Notes: generated by a model not told the origin, from the sequence alone. A DNA stretch of 43,613 nt from Olavius sp. associated proteobacterium Delta 1 (GCA_902749685.1 CACVKW010001168.1:1-43613); one strand, 5' to 3'. Counted from the stretch's first letter, positions 16,093 through 25,350 are shown. Numbers and translations: made by a program.

Positions 16093-17223
16093 TTATTGAG
16101 TGTTCACCGGCCTTATATCCTCCGGATGTAGCTGAACACGCACCACTCCTTTAGACGGCAATTGCCGACTTTCACGAGTATTGTATTTATTCACAATCAT
16201 GACAATGCCCCTTGTACCCGCTACTTCCGAGGATACATTCTGACCGCCCAATCGAATAAGGAAGCGATAGAGATCTCCCATGTTAATTTTCTGTTCGATA
16301 AAACCCTGAATGATATTCTTACCTTCAAGGAGGTCGACGGCTTCAACCTTGATACGCTGCGGCCTGATGGTCATCAGAACTTGCCGGCCCGTCTGCTCCC
16401 CGTCATTCAGAATTTTAGGGTCGAGTTCGAGCGCCAGGTCAAACTCAGTTTCTAACAAAAACCGGCCTTCCCGACTTCGGATGACGCCTTCCAGAAAATT
16501 AGTGTCGCCGATAAACTCCGCCACAAACGGATCAATCGGAGATTCGTAAACTTCATCGGGAGGACCGAATTGAACGAGTTGGCCCTTGTTAAAAAGTGCT
16601 ACCTTATCTGCCAGAGTAAACGCTTCTTGTTGGTCATGAGTGACGTGAATCGCCGTGATGCCGATTTTTTGTTGCAGATTCTTGAGTTCAATTTGCATCC
16701 TCTGGCGCAACGCCGCATCGATGTTGCTCAAGGGTTCATCTAATAGCAAAATTTTTGGGCGAATGACGATTGCCCGGGCCAGGGCCACCCTTTGCTGCTG
16801 TCCGCCGCTCAACTGGCTTGGATAGCGGTCCTCCAACCCCTGCAGGTTTACTAATTCTAGGGTATTCATAATCCTGGATTGCACTTCTTTTTTGTCTTTT
16901 TTTACCTTTCTAAAGCGCAGTCCGAAACCGACGTTTTGTGCAACAGTCATATGGGGAAAAAGAGCGTAGTCCTGAAAAACGAATCCGATCTCCCGCTTAT
17001 GGAGTTGGCGATCGTTGATCAGTTCGCCGTCCATCATTACTTCACCTTCGGTCGGCGTTTCTAAACCAGCGATGCATCTCAAAGTGGTAGTTTTACCGCA
17101 ACCGCTGGGTCCCAATAATGCGATGAACTCCCCTTGTCCGGCGCTCAAGGAGACCGGCCCCACCCCCAAAACATCTTTGTACAATTTAACCAAATTTTTC
17201 AGTTCCAGGCTAGCAGCTTCCAT
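16093..17223 (-). CDS. potA: ABC transporter ATPase of the spermidine/putrescine (Pot) family
   Basis: A 376-aa importer ATPase with Walker A GPSGCGKTT (38-46), LSGGQQQR signature (from 137), Walker B ILLLDEP (D161, E162), H-loop HVTHD and a C-terminal TOBE domain (about 280-370) typical of PotA/CysA-type subunits. The longer frame to 17307 is possible, but ATG 17223 starts exactly at the family's N-terminus (MEAASLELKNLVKLY). It powers the PotB/PotC channel encoded upstream. Substrates of this subfamily include polyamines, thiamine, iron and opines; operon context suggests an amide or guanidine compound (inference). Confidence 0.9.
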   Translation of the reverse strand: MEAASLELKNLVKLYKDVLGVGPVSLSAGQGEFIALLGPSGCGKTTTLRCIAGLETPTEGEVMMDGELINDRQLHKREIGFVFQDYALFPHMTVAQNVGFGLRFRKVKKDKKEVQSRIMNTLELVNLQGLEDRYPSQLSGGQQQRVALARAIVIRPKILLLDEPLSNIDAALRQRMQIELKNLQQKIGITAIHVTHDQQEAFTLADKVALFNKGQLVQFGPPDEVYESPIDPFVAEFIGDTNFLEGVIRSREGRFLLETEFDLALELDPKILNDGEQTGRQVLMTIRPQRIKVEAVDLLEGKNIIQGFIEQKINMGDLYRFLIRLGGQNVSSEVAGTRGIVMIVNKYNTRESRQLPSKGVVRVQLHPEDIRPVNTQ

Positions 17224-17377
17224 AACGATCTTTCGAAAATTCGCTTGATGGTGGATCCGTGGAACAGGGGCAGGCGATTCTCTGTCCATCTCAGGCGGCA
17301 AAAGCAACGACTGCCCCGGTCCCGATTGAGTTCACTTTCGAATAATGACATGAGAACTCTTGCCGAAAAGAGATTAA

Positions 17378-18457
17378 TTATCCCAATACCTCCTTATTCC
17401 AGCGCTCACCGGCCTTGTCGGAGTTTTCAAGCATCTTGACATAATCGATTTTAATTTTACCCAAATTATCCATCTGCTCAGGCGTCAGAAATAGATCCTG
17501 TCGATCGGCAGGCAGCATGGCCATGGCTTTCGTGTTGGTGGGCGGGTAACCGCAGATCGTTGAGAATGCAAGCTGCTTTTTGGGATCAAGGGTATAGTTG
17601 GCAAACTGGAAAGCCATTTGCCGGTTTTCCTCCGGGCGTCCTTTGATGATGGCCGTGCCAAAATACCAGCCCAAACCGCCTTCTTTAGGGTAAACAAAAT
17701 TAAGCGGTGCGCCGGCTTTGATGGCCTGATTGGTTCGAGCGGTATAATAAGGGGCGATCCAGATCTCACCGGACACAAAGAGGTTTTTGGTATGTTCGAC
17801 ACTGTCAAGTATGACTGCTTTGTTCTCTTTAACCAGTTGGCGACATTTCTCGATGCCCGGACTAATGTTGGCCTCGGTACCTCCAAACACTTTATTGACA
17901 GCATTAAACCAGGTTTCTCCAACCCAGGGCCATTTGGGGATACCTACCTTGCCTTTAAAAGCCGGATCCCACAAATCATACCATGAGGTGACATCTTTGG
18001 AACTTGTCTTGGTGTTGTAAGCCAGCCCATAAGGAGCTACGACTTTTCCAGCATGGTAGGGATTTTTAAAAGCCGGGTGAACATCTTTCAGGTTCGGTAT
18101 GTTTTCATTGGTCCACTCTTCGAGCAGTCCAACGGAACCCAGCTGCATGGCGTTGATCTGCTGGACATGGATGAAGTCGAAGCTCGGGTTACCCTTTTCG
18201 GCACGTACGCGTACCATTTGTGAAGCCGAGTCTCCGGAGGAAATGATGATTTTACAATTATTCTCTTTGGCAAAGGGCATCGTAAATGATTGCTCAAACC
18301 ATTTTTTCCAGGTGCCGCCGGCAAACAGGAAATTCAAATCGACCTGCTTGGCTTCAGCTATTTTGGGGGTTAAAAAATTCAGGCCATAGCTTGCGCCGGC
18401 CATCGTGCCCGCCGCTCCCAGGGTTGTCTTTAAAAATTGTCTTCTGCTGTAACTCAT
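17378..18457 (-). CDS. potD: Extracellular solute-binding protein, PotD family, Tat-exported
   Basis: A 359-aa type II periplasmic-binding protein (COG0687). The N-terminus carries a twin-arginine signal SRRQFLK (residues 4-10) and a hydrophobic stretch to about residue 26, so export is probably folded via Tat. GLAYNTKT and the WYDLWDPAFKGKVG segment are family landmarks. It sits between potC and potA with an AAGGAGG ribosome-binding site. Confidence 0.9.
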   Translation of the reverse strand: MSYSRRQFLKTTLGAAGTMAGASYGLNFLTPKIAEAKQVDLNFLFAGGTWKKWFEQSFTMPFAKENNCKIIISSGDSASQMVRVRAEKGNPSFDFIHVQQINAMQLGSVGLLEEWTNENIPNLKDVHPAFKNPYHAGKVVAPYGLAYNTKTSSKDVTSWYDLWDPAFKGKVGIPKWPWVGETWFNAVNKVFGGTEANISPGIEKCRQLVKENKAVILDSVEHTKNLFVSGEIWIAPYYTARTNQAIKAGAPLNFVYPKEGGLGWYFGTAIIKGRPEENRQMAFQFANYTLDPKKQLAFSTICGYPPTNTKAMAMLPADRQDLFLTPEQMDNLGKIKIDYVKMLENSDKAGERWNKEVLG

Positions 18458-18656
18458 AATGTGCCTCCTTTCAGCTAATGTTATTTTGTACGGCCATTCG
18501 GGGTCTCTGTGTTATCAGCGCCGGCTCAGAATGATACAGAGCGACATAAATTCTATAACATACATACACAGCGTTTAGCACGTTTGGCCCAATGCGGTAG
18601 ATTAAAACACAACGATTTACTAGGCGAATAAGCTATTTTCATAATGCTGTGTATTA

Positions 18657-19445
18657 TTAATGTTGCATGACGGAACTGAGTCCGACCAGTTTCTCCAAAA
18701 TATAGCTAAATGCGATAATCATAAATACCTGTATGGTGGTAATCGCAGCAATCATCGGATTACTGTCCCAGGTCAAAAAGGTAAAAATTTCAATCGGCAA
18801 CGTCGTGGTTCCGGGGCCGGTCAGAAAAAGTGCTACGTTAACGTCTGTAAATGAAATGATAAAGGAGAAAATAAATGCAGCCATAATTCCAGAAAAGGTC
18901 AGTCTCAAAGTAACCAGGAAAAAAGTCTGCCAACGATTCGCTCCCAAAGTGCGGGCAGCCTCCTCAAAAGCGGGATTCAACCCGGCCATGCTCGAATAAA
19001 TAGCACGAATGGCGATGGGTATGGTAATGATGACATGCCCGATAACCAGCCGCAGACTGCCGCCGATAAAAACTTTGGATAGAAAAAGAAGCAGGGCAAT
19101 GCCCACCAGCATATGGGGAATCATCAAGGGTGATAGCAAAAATGTTTGAATCAGTGAAGATAGCGGGAACCTGTAGCGGGTAATGGCGATCGTCGCCAGC
19201 AGCGACAAAAGGGTCGAAATTAAAGCCACGAAAATTGCGATTTTGAGGCTGATGTTGAAAAAGGCATTCATAAAAGTCGGGTCTTTGAAAAATTCAGCGT
19301 ACCAGCGGAATGAAAATCCTTGGGGCGGGAACGCATTCAGAGCAGTTTCGTTAAAGGAAGTGAAAATGACAACAATCACCGGTGCGAGCAGGTAGAGATA
19401 AACAGCAACGAGGAAACTGCCAAACAGAAGTCTCGAAGCTCTCAT
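18657..19445 (-). CDS. potC: ABC transporter permease, PotC family
   Basis: A 262-aa membrane permease with about six hydrophobic helices and the EAA-type coupling loop (FEEAARTLGANRWQTFFLVTL, about residues 161-181). It overlaps potB by 4 nt. The 199-bp gap to potD holds no gene. Confidence 0.9.
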   Translation of the reverse strand: MRASRLLFGSFLVAVYLYLLAPVIVVIFTSFNETALNAFPPQGFSFRWYAEFFKDPTFMNAFFNISLKIAIFVALISTLLSLLATIAITRYRFPLSSLIQTFLLSPLMIPHMLVGIALLLFLSKVFIGGSLRLVIGHVIITIPIAIRAIYSSMAGLNPAFEEAARTLGANRWQTFFLVTLRLTFSGIMAAFIFSFIISFTDVNVALFLTGPGTTTLPIEIFTFLTWDSNPMIAAITTIQVFMIIAFSYILEKLVGLSSVMQH

Positions 19446-20332
19446 GTCTTCCTCCCTCTGCGTGTAACCGGCAACAGTACGTTAAGCACTAAAAGAACAA
19501 TCACAAACTCCATCAAAAGCAAAATAAATGCGGTGGCCGAGCCAAAAGGCCAGTTGAGAGATGAGATCATCAGTTGATAAATCAAAGTACCCATGGTGTG
19601 GATTTTGGGTCCGCCCAAAAGCGCCGGGGTGACAATAGCGCCGGCAGTAAGCGTAAAGACAATAATCGATCCGGAAAGCACTCCGGGAAGACTCTGGGGA
19701 ATGAGAATGTGCACGAACACATACCATCTGTTAGCCCCAAGGCTGGATGCGGCTTCTTCAAGACTGACCGGGATTTTCTGAATCGCGGACACGATGGGAA
19801 GTACCATGTATGGCATCAACACCTCAACGATGCCAACTACAACCGCCGTGTGCGTATTAAGAATTTTTACCGGTGTTGCGGTAAGATTGAGTCCAATCAG
19901 AAGGTTGTTTACCAGCCCTTCCCGGCCTAAAAGGACAATCCAGCCGTAAGTCCTGACAATGATTCCGACCATAAGCGGTACCAGCAGCAAAAAGATGTAA
20001 AATCCCTTTTTGGACGACCGGGTCCGCGCCAGAAAATAAGACAGGGGATAGCCCAACAGAAGTGAGAAAAAGGTAACAGAGAAGGCCAGCCAAACCGTAT
20101 AGAGTAAGACCCGCCGGTAAAAAGGGTCTTTAACAAAGCGCAGGTAGTTTTCAATGGTGATATCGGTGGTAAAAATCTCCATTGGCTTATAGGTAAAGAA
20201 ACTGACGGCCAGCATGTAAAGCTGAGGTACTACCAGAAAGGCAAAGAAAAAAAGAACCGGCAAAAATAATAGTGGCACGTGGGGCCGCTGCCAGAGGGCA
20301 ACGGCTTTGCTCTCAGCTAGGGTGGATTGCAT
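19442..20332 (-). CDS. potB: ABC transporter permease, PotB family
   Basis: A 296-aa permease partner of PotC with six hydrophobic helices, the long first periplasmic loop of PotB and an EAA loop (LEEAASSLGANRWYVFVHILIP). It starts 12 bp after the creatininase-family gene, so both belong to one transcript. The ribosome-binding site is weak (AGG at distance), consistent with coupling to the upstream gene. Confidence 0.9.
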   Translation of the reverse strand: MQSTLAESKAVALWQRPHVPLLFLPVLFFFAFLVVPQLYMLAVSFFTYKPMEIFTTDITIENYLRFVKDPFYRRVLLYTVWLAFSVTFFSLLLGYPLSYFLARTRSSKKGFYIFLLLVPLMVGIIVRTYGWIVLLGREGLVNNLLIGLNLTATPVKILNTHTAVVVGIVEVLMPYMVLPIVSAIQKIPVSLEEAASSLGANRWYVFVHILIPQSLPGVLSGSIIVFTLTAGAIVTPALLGGPKIHTMGTLIYQLMISSLNWPFGSATAFILLLMEFVIVLLVLNVLLPVTRRGRKT

Positions 20333-20344
20333 GGTCTATAAAAC

Positions 20345-21130
20345 CTATCCCTCGATGTAGTCTTCCAATTCGACGGCTTTTAACCGATTAATTTCCTTAA
20401 TGAAATTTTCAATCATCTCTTTAAACAATGCCTGCCCCTTTTCCGCACTGGCAATAGAGGCGTCACCAAAAATTCCCGATTTGGTGACCGTCTGGGTTCG
20501 CGGCAATCCACAAAATACAACCTGGTTGAAGACCTCCGTAATGTCAAAATTGAAAAGACCGGACTTTGATTGGGGAATCTCTAACTTCGCCCGGTCCATA
20601 TTGACCAGAGCGCCGGCACTGACGAGCATTCGGGATGTCTCACCTTCGTCTGCATGATAGCGAATGGGAGATTCCAGAACGTCGACAGACTCTTGGCACA
20701 GCAGCCAGGAGTGAAGAACCCCGATTATTTGTTTAGTGAAATCAATTTTGAGCTTGATGGCGGCAGTTTCAATCGCCGAGTTGTTGCCGCCGTGGCCATT
20801 TAAGAGAATGATTTTTTTAAAGCCGTGGTGAATAAGGCTTTTCACCACATCGACAATTAGACTGGTAAGGCTTTCCGGCTGCACGCTGAGGGTTCCTGGA
20901 AAATCGTAGTGGTTAAATGAAACCCCGGTTTTGAGGACCGGGGCAACGAGCACCCCGCATGCCGTTGCAGCTTGGGTGGCCAGATAAAGAACGTTGATTG
21001 AATCGGTGGCCAGGGGGAGGTGGGGTCCGTGCTGTTCAATGGATCCGATCGGTAAAATAATGAGATCGTCGCTTTTGAGGTACTCCTGAACGTCAAACCA
21101 GCTAAGCTCTTCCATTAGTGCAGATTTCAT
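20345..21130 (-). CDS. Creatininase-family amidohydrolase
   Basis: A 261-aa member of the creatininase superfamily (creatinine amidohydrolase, formamide hydrolases, MftE). Metal-binding positions are present: E32 and H34 in SIEQHGPHLPLATD, D43 in the same block, H113 in LNGHGGN and an acidic residue in HADEGETS (E162/E164). Such enzymes open cyclic or formyl amides. First gene of the operon with potBCD-A and the two AstE-type hydrolases: import followed by successive amide hydrolyses is a reasonable model (inference). The ribosome-binding site is AAGGGGAA. Confidence 0.88.
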   Translation of the reverse strand: MKSALMEELSWFDVQEYLKSDDLIILPIGSIEQHGPHLPLATDSINVLYLATQAATACGVLVAPVLKTGVSFNHYDFPGTLSVQPESLTSLIVDVVKSLIHHGFKKIILLNGHGGNNSAIETAAIKLKIDFTKQIIGVLHSWLLCQESVDVLESPIRYHADEGETSRMLVSAGALVNMDRAKLEIPQSKSGLFNFDITEVFNQVVFCGLPRTQTVTKSGIFGDASIASAEKGQALFKEMIENFIKEINRLKAVELEDYIEG

Positions 21131-21271
21131 GGTGGGTTCCCCTTATGGTTTAACTGTTTTAGGGTGGAAATTCTGCGTTTTACCATAAAAATCCAAACAT
21201 CATTATAGCCATGTTCAGAATTTTGGGAGTATGAGCTGCTACATGGTGGTAATATAAGATGAATATCGACA

Positions 21272-21300
21272 ACCTATCAGCGGGTTCAGGAACCTGTCAA
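21272..21300 (-). promoter_or_regulatory. Candidate promoter of the creatininase-Pot operon with palindrome in the spacer
   Basis: On the minus strand a perfect -35 TTGACA (21295-21300) is followed after 17 bp by ATAGGT (21272-21277), a poor -10. The spacer contains the dyad GGTTCCTGAACC (21283-21294), a plausible operator. An alternative perfect TATAAT lies at 21202-21207 without a good -35. The 5' leader would be about 135-140 nt. Confidence 0.35.
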
Positions 21301-21403
21301 GCAAAATCTGGTTGGCTTTTTTTTCCTGAAAAACCAAGAAACCTCGCTCAACGAGCAGGGCTTCATATCCTTGCGACATAAGTGTTTCGGCTAAATTTAA
21401 ATA

Positions 21404-22174
21404 CTATTCGCCGGTGAATACCGGCTCACGCTTCTCCAGAAAGGCCGTAAAGCCCTCGACGCGATCCTTGGACACTCCGACGACCGCACTGCCCTCTTCT
21501 TCTACCTTCAGTCCCTGCTCGAAGCCTTCATACTCGCCGGCAGATATTGCTTTGAGAACACAACCCACCGCCAGGGGCGGTCGCTTGACCAGTTTTTCGG
21601 CAAATTCAACCGCCGTGTCGATCAGTTTATCGGGTGAGGCCAGCTGATTCGCGAGTCCGGCTTCAAGAGCCTGCTGCGGGTTGATGCGAGTGCTGAACAG
21701 AATCATATCCAGGGCCCTGGCTTTACCCACAATCCGCGTTAATCGCTGGGTACCACCCCAGCCGGGGATGATGCCGACGTTAAGTTCGGTAAGGCCGACG
21801 TTTAAGTTCGGATCATCGACCATGATCCTGAAATGGCAACTCAGTGCCAGCTCCAATCCTCCGGCCAGAACGTGGCCGTTTATAGCGGCAATCACGGGTT
21901 TTGAAAAACGATCGAGCCGGGTCCAGAGTTCGCGGCCTTTAGGAGAGGTTTTGTGAGCGTTGGCCGAATCACTCAAATCAAAGCCGGCCGAAAAAGCCTT
22001 TTCCCCGCCCCCTGTGATAATCAGCACCCTCACCTCCTGGTCGTTTTCAACTTCGTCAACTGCCTTTTCAAAATCGGCCATCAACCCCCAGTTCCAGGCA
22101 TTGACCGGGGGGTGGTTGAGGGTGATGATGCAGATGTGGCCTTTTTGTTCTACAGTTAAATTTTCGTAAGTCAT
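21404..22174 (-). CDS. Enoyl-CoA hydratase/isomerase (crotonase family)
   Basis: A 256-aa crotonase. The oxyanion-hole segments (AFSAGFDLSD and INGHVLAGGLELA) and both catalytic glutamates are present, E108 (GGLELAL) and E130 (LTELNVGIIPGWGG), so true hydration of enoyl-CoA is expected. An upstream extension to 22264 is open, but the ATG at 22174 has an AAGGAG ribosome-binding site and the family N-terminus. Last gene of the beta-oxidation block, separated from the HgdA-like gene by a decayed four-helix-bundle gene. Confidence 0.92.
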   Translation of the reverse strand: MTYENLTVEQKGHICIITLNHPPVNAWNWGLMADFEKAVDEVENDQEVRVLIITGGGEKAFSAGFDLSDSANAHKTSPKGRELWTRLDRFSKPVIAAINGHVLAGGLELALSCHFRIMVDDPNLNVGLTELNVGIIPGWGGTQRLTRIVGKARALDMILFSTRINPQQALEAGLANQLASPDKLIDTAVEFAEKLVKRPPLAVGCVLKAISAGEYEGFEQGLKVEEEGSAVVGVSKDRVEGFTAFLEKREPVFTGE

Positions 22175-22223
22175 GCTGTTTTCTCCTTTTAAAATGCTGG
22201 GGGGCCAGGAAGTTAGATAAAGA

Positions 22224-22520
22224 ATACGTGCTTTCAGAAATATATCTTTTAAGTATAGCCACAAACAGGTGGTGAACTATCGCACCAGCCTCTCCTCTGC
22301 TGCGATTTACGCCTTCGATCTTGTTACGAATATGGCGGTCATCATTTTTCCCTGCCAATTGAGCCGGAGCACTGTTGGAGGAACGTCTTGCCTGACTCCC
22401 CAGTTCGTACTTTTCTTCCTGGGGCCACTTATGTGTCAAGTCGCAAACATCAATGTGTAATTGGCACAATTTCTTATATACCTCAAGATCCTCCACATCC
22501 AAATAGTTCTTCTTTTCCAT
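22224..22520 (-). pseudogene. Four-helix-bundle (S23/IVP-like) protein, C-terminally truncated
   Basis: The first 99 codons encode a recognisable four-helix-bundle protein of the family first found in 23S rRNA intervening sequences: DLEVYKKLCQLHIDVCDLTHKW, SQARRSSNSAPAQLA, then HIRNKIEGVNRSRGEA and LKRYISESTY. Homology stops there. The frame runs on through unrelated leader sequence into the enoyl-CoA hydratase gene (to 22068), so the last helix is missing or replaced. The mutant ATG context has no good ribosome-binding site. Family members act as scattered accessory genes of unclear function. Confidence 0.6.
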
Positions 22521-22547
22521 GGCTCTCTATACCGAATACCTTCTTTT

Positions 22548-22582
22548 CCTGACACCTGAAACCCGTCACCTGAAACCTATAT
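22548..22582. repeat. Heptad microrepeat, family CCTGAAA
   Basis: Five in-phase heptads: CCTGACA, CCTGAAA, CCCGTCA, CCTGAAA, CCTATAT. Reverse-complement family of 11650-11677. It sits between the HgdA-like gene and the four-helix-bundle remnant. Confidence 0.7.
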
Positions 22583-22611
22583 CCGCCTCCTATACAAACT
22601 TAAAAGTCTCA

Positions 22612-23817
22612 TCAATTGACCGGCTGCATCGACTCAATAAACGCCTCAAGCCTCGTCTCCACCTGTGCATCGGAATAGGCTCGCGGATCATTTTGATCGG
22701 CTTCGATGACAACTGCCGGTTTGCCTGTGATATTCGCCAATTCATTCTGCATGTGGTACATGCCCACGGAATATGGTTTACAGGAACGGTTGGAATGCAT
22801 GATAAAGCCGGTCAGTGAAAATTCATCGATCAAGCTCGCCAGGTAGTTAATCCGGTCCTCGAAACCGGTATTGATATAAACATTCAGATAACTTTTTGCG
22901 ACAGCCTCATACGGATCGGCATTCTCCTCTACCGGATAGTTGCTGTACTGGCCCCAACTGTTGGCGTATGTGGTGACGACCAGCGTGCATTTTTGTTCTT
23001 CGAAGAATTTCTCCAAACGCCGCATTTTAAACCAGACCGGCAGGTTGTCCCAAAGTACCCTATATTGCTCTTCAGGAAGGGATCCAATTTTCTTCTCAGC
23101 CCGTGCGGCAACTTCTTCATAAAGCAATTTGTTATAATCCACACACGCCTGCGTTCCGCGCAGGGTTACAATCGGTCCTAGGTGAATAAAGGTATCCAGG
23201 CTGTTAAATGGTGAGGGGAGCGTCTTTCCTAATTGAAGCATCTTTTGCCAGTAGCCGGCAGCTTCACGGCTTAAATAAAGAACTTCCCTCAATTGGTCCC
23301 GGTCAAAGGGTTTGCCGCTAAAATCGGCCAGAAATTTTTCAAGATCCTTAAACTGTGATACGGTATAATCGATTAAATCCTGGGTCAATCCATCATGCAG
23401 AAAAGGCGTGTCAACGATGAAAAGCGGAACATCGTATTTGCGGGCGATGACTTCATACCACTTGATAACTGTTTTACAAATGTTGGTGGAGCACAACAAA
23501 AAATGGGGTGCCGGCAGTCCGGCCGCGGGTCCGCCCTGGGTGATGTCGGCACCGAAATCCGTACGGGCATAGGCACAAATATCCTGGGAAAAACCTTCGG
23601 CCTCAGCCGATTCCATCAAATCAATGGATTGATGGTTGGCCGCACACATGGCGGCATAATTTTCAGGATAAACCGGCAAGACGTCCATCGCATAAAGAAA
23701 CTCCACCGGAGCACCGCTGGTAATCCAGGCAATGGGCTTTTCCTTCGTGGTTTTTGCTTCAATGTAATAGTCCGTTAGAAGCTCTTTCATTTTGTGATAG
23801 GCATCGAATTTGGTCAT
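22612..23817 (-). CDS. 2-hydroxyacyl-CoA dehydratase / benzoyl-CoA reductase-type subunit (HgdA/BcrB-like)
   Basis: A 401-aa subunit of the ATP-dependent radical reductase superfamily, which binds one [4Fe-4S] cluster and part of the substrate site. Landmark motifs: PEFLY-like ITSGAPVEFLYAMDVLPVYPEN, C58 and C81, LLCSTNICKT (C109, C113), and HSNRSCKPYS near residue 350. The ATG at 23817 is preferred over an upstream TTG because a GGAG lies before it and it matches the family start. The partner subunit is the next gene upstream (23957-25069). No activator ATPase (HgdC or BcrA/D type) is in the window, so it must be elsewhere. The substrate could be a 2-hydroxyacyl-CoA or an aromatic/cyclic acyl-CoA. 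Confidence 0.88.
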   Translation of the reverse strand: MTKFDAYHKMKELLTDYYIEAKTTKEKPIAWITSGAPVEFLYAMDVLPVYPENYAAMCAANHQSIDLMESAEAEGFSQDICAYARTDFGADITQGGPAAGLPAPHFLLCSTNICKTVIKWYEVIARKYDVPLFIVDTPFLHDGLTQDLIDYTVSQFKDLEKFLADFSGKPFDRDQLREVLYLSREAAGYWQKMLQLGKTLPSPFNSLDTFIHLGPIVTLRGTQACVDYNKLLYEEVAARAEKKIGSLPEEQYRVLWDNLPVWFKMRRLEKFFEEQKCTLVVTTYANSWGQYSNYPVEENADPYEAVAKSYLNVYINTGFEDRINYLASLIDEFSLTGFIMHSNRSCKPYSVGMYHMQNELANITGKPAVVIEADQNDPRAYSDAQVETRLEAFIESMQPVN

Positions 23818-23956
23818 GACACGGGCACTCCGTAACAAATTGATCGATAGGTTGTGATTAATGTATCAATACTGGCCGTAGTCTATAATTTTCACGAGGT
23901 CTAAGGTGTAAGGTTAAAGGTACCAGGATGATAAACGAATTTATTTTCATTGGGCC

Positions 23957-25069
23957 CTATTTCTCCAGCATTTCACAAAAGGCGCTGATTCTGGTTCTGA
24001 CGGCGTCGAAGTTGGTCATGGTCAGTTCCAGATCGATGAAGGCAACCGGAACACCTGCGTCTTTGAGATGTTTCATGAGCTGGGGCCGGTCAAAGGCGTC
24101 CGGTTCGCAAAATTTTATGTACCAGAACAAAACGCCCTCGGCACCGGATTGTTTTACTTTTTCCAGCAGATAGGGATGTCGGTCATTATCCGGATTGTAG
24201 ATACAGCAGCACGGCGCCGGATTAAAAAGAAAGTCTGTGATTCCTTCCACCAAATTATCAGCATTCAACCCATCTTTCGAAACAGTTCGCCAGCCATTGG
24301 CAAAATCATCATCAACAACATAAGCTTCCAATTCGTCAATAATTTTGTAAATCTCAAGCGGATCAAAAACCATACCGCAAAGAAGCAGCTTCGGACGGTC
24401 GCCTTGACCTCCCTCCAGGTCTGCCAGATTTTGCAGCAAATCTTCAAGCATGCGGTTGTAGACATCGGCCGGCAAAAAGAACCCGGTCTTGATCGCGGTA
24501 TAGAAATCATGGTTTTTAACAATTCCGGGCTTCTCACGCCGGATCCGGTAAAGGCGGCGTTGCAGTTCTCGAGTGCGGCCGTGCAATTTCGCCGCATTGG
24601 ACAACGATTCCGATGTAATTTTATTGCCGGTGATTTCTTCCAACCCATCGATTACGGATTTTACGACACTTGTCAGATAATTGTGACGGGCTTGCTCGGT
24701 GCGCGTAATCGGTATTGAAAGCTCCAGCGTGGGTTTGGTGAAAACCCGGCGATAAATCTCTCTCAGATTGATTAACGTGTCGCAAAGTGACGTAAACGCA
24801 TAAGCCTTTACCATGTGAGCGGCGTCTCTCAGCTCGAGTTCCATCGCCGAACGCGCCACCGAACAGCAGTAGGATTGAAGATGCGCATCCGCCTTCTCAA
24901 TCGCCAGATTATTGCCCCACAACTGGACCGGATAGCCCCCGGCAGCCTCGATCAACTCCAGGGGGAAATAAGCCGGCATGACGCCGATGACCGGGCGATC
25001 CAGTTCCGTTTCATGCTTCTGGATGGTCTTGGAAACATTGTTTACAACTTCATGAAAATTTCGAAACAC
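23957..25069 (-). CDS. 2-hydroxyacyl-CoA dehydratase / benzoyl-CoA reductase-type subunit (HgdB/BcrC-like)
   Basis: The 370-aa partner subunit. It shows VIGVMPAYFPLELIEAAGGYP at the N-terminus, cysteines in LQSYCCSVARS and TSLCDTL, the GMVFDPLEIYKIIDELEAYVVDDD segment and KFCEPDAFDRPQL followed by VPVAFIDLE, all typical of HgdB/BcrC. The start is GTG with an AGGAG ribosome-binding site 7 nt upstream. The gene precedes the HgdA-like gene by 139 bp on the same strand, and both follow the thiolase gene of the beta-oxidation block. Confidence 0.88.
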   Translation of the reverse strand: MFRNFHEVVNNVSKTIQKHETELDRPVIGVMPAYFPLELIEAAGGYPVQLWGNNLAIEKADAHLQSYCCSVARSAMELELRDAAHMVKAYAFTSLCDTLINLREIYRRVFTKPTLELSIPITRTEQARHNYLTSVVKSVIDGLEEITGNKITSESLSNAAKLHGRTRELQRRLYRIRREKPGIVKNHDFYTAIKTGFFLPADVYNRMLEDLLQNLADLEGGQGDRPKLLLCGMVFDPLEIYKIIDELEAYVVDDDFANGWRTVSKDGLNADNLVEGITDFLFNPAPCCCIYNPDNDRHPYLLEKVKQSGAEGVLFWYIKFCEPDAFDRPQLMKHLKDAGVPVAFIDLELTMTNFDAVRTRISAFCEMLEK

Positions 25070-25141
25070 GGAACATCTCCTGAAAGATTAATAGATTCAA
25101 ATGAGCAATTTGCTTATTTCAGTACTTTAGCCATAACTATC

Positions 25142-25181
25142 TGCAGTGATGGAGTACTGGAGTGTTGGAGTGATGGATAGG
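25142..25181. repeat. Octad microrepeat, family TGGAGTGN
   Basis: Five 8-bp units: TGCAGTGA, TGGAGTAC, TGGAGTGT, TGGAGTGA, TGGATAGG. The 281-bp gap between the HgdB-like and thiolase genes holds nothing else recognisable. Confidence 0.7.
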
Positions 25182-25350
25182 ATTGAATCCTATCTGATTA
25201 TATATCTATTACTTCATCAATCGCAAACTTTCACTAAAAATAACTTACATATTTTCTGCTTATTAGACTTCAACGTTCCTATTTACCCAAAACGTTTAAG
25301 TCATTCTCCCGGCCCATATAACCGGAAATCAGAAAATATATCAGAAAATA

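Noticed and set aside
24068..24718. 216-codon plus-strand frame opposite the HgdB-like gene
   Set aside because: It is fully antisense to a gene with clear family motifs and shows no recognisable product.
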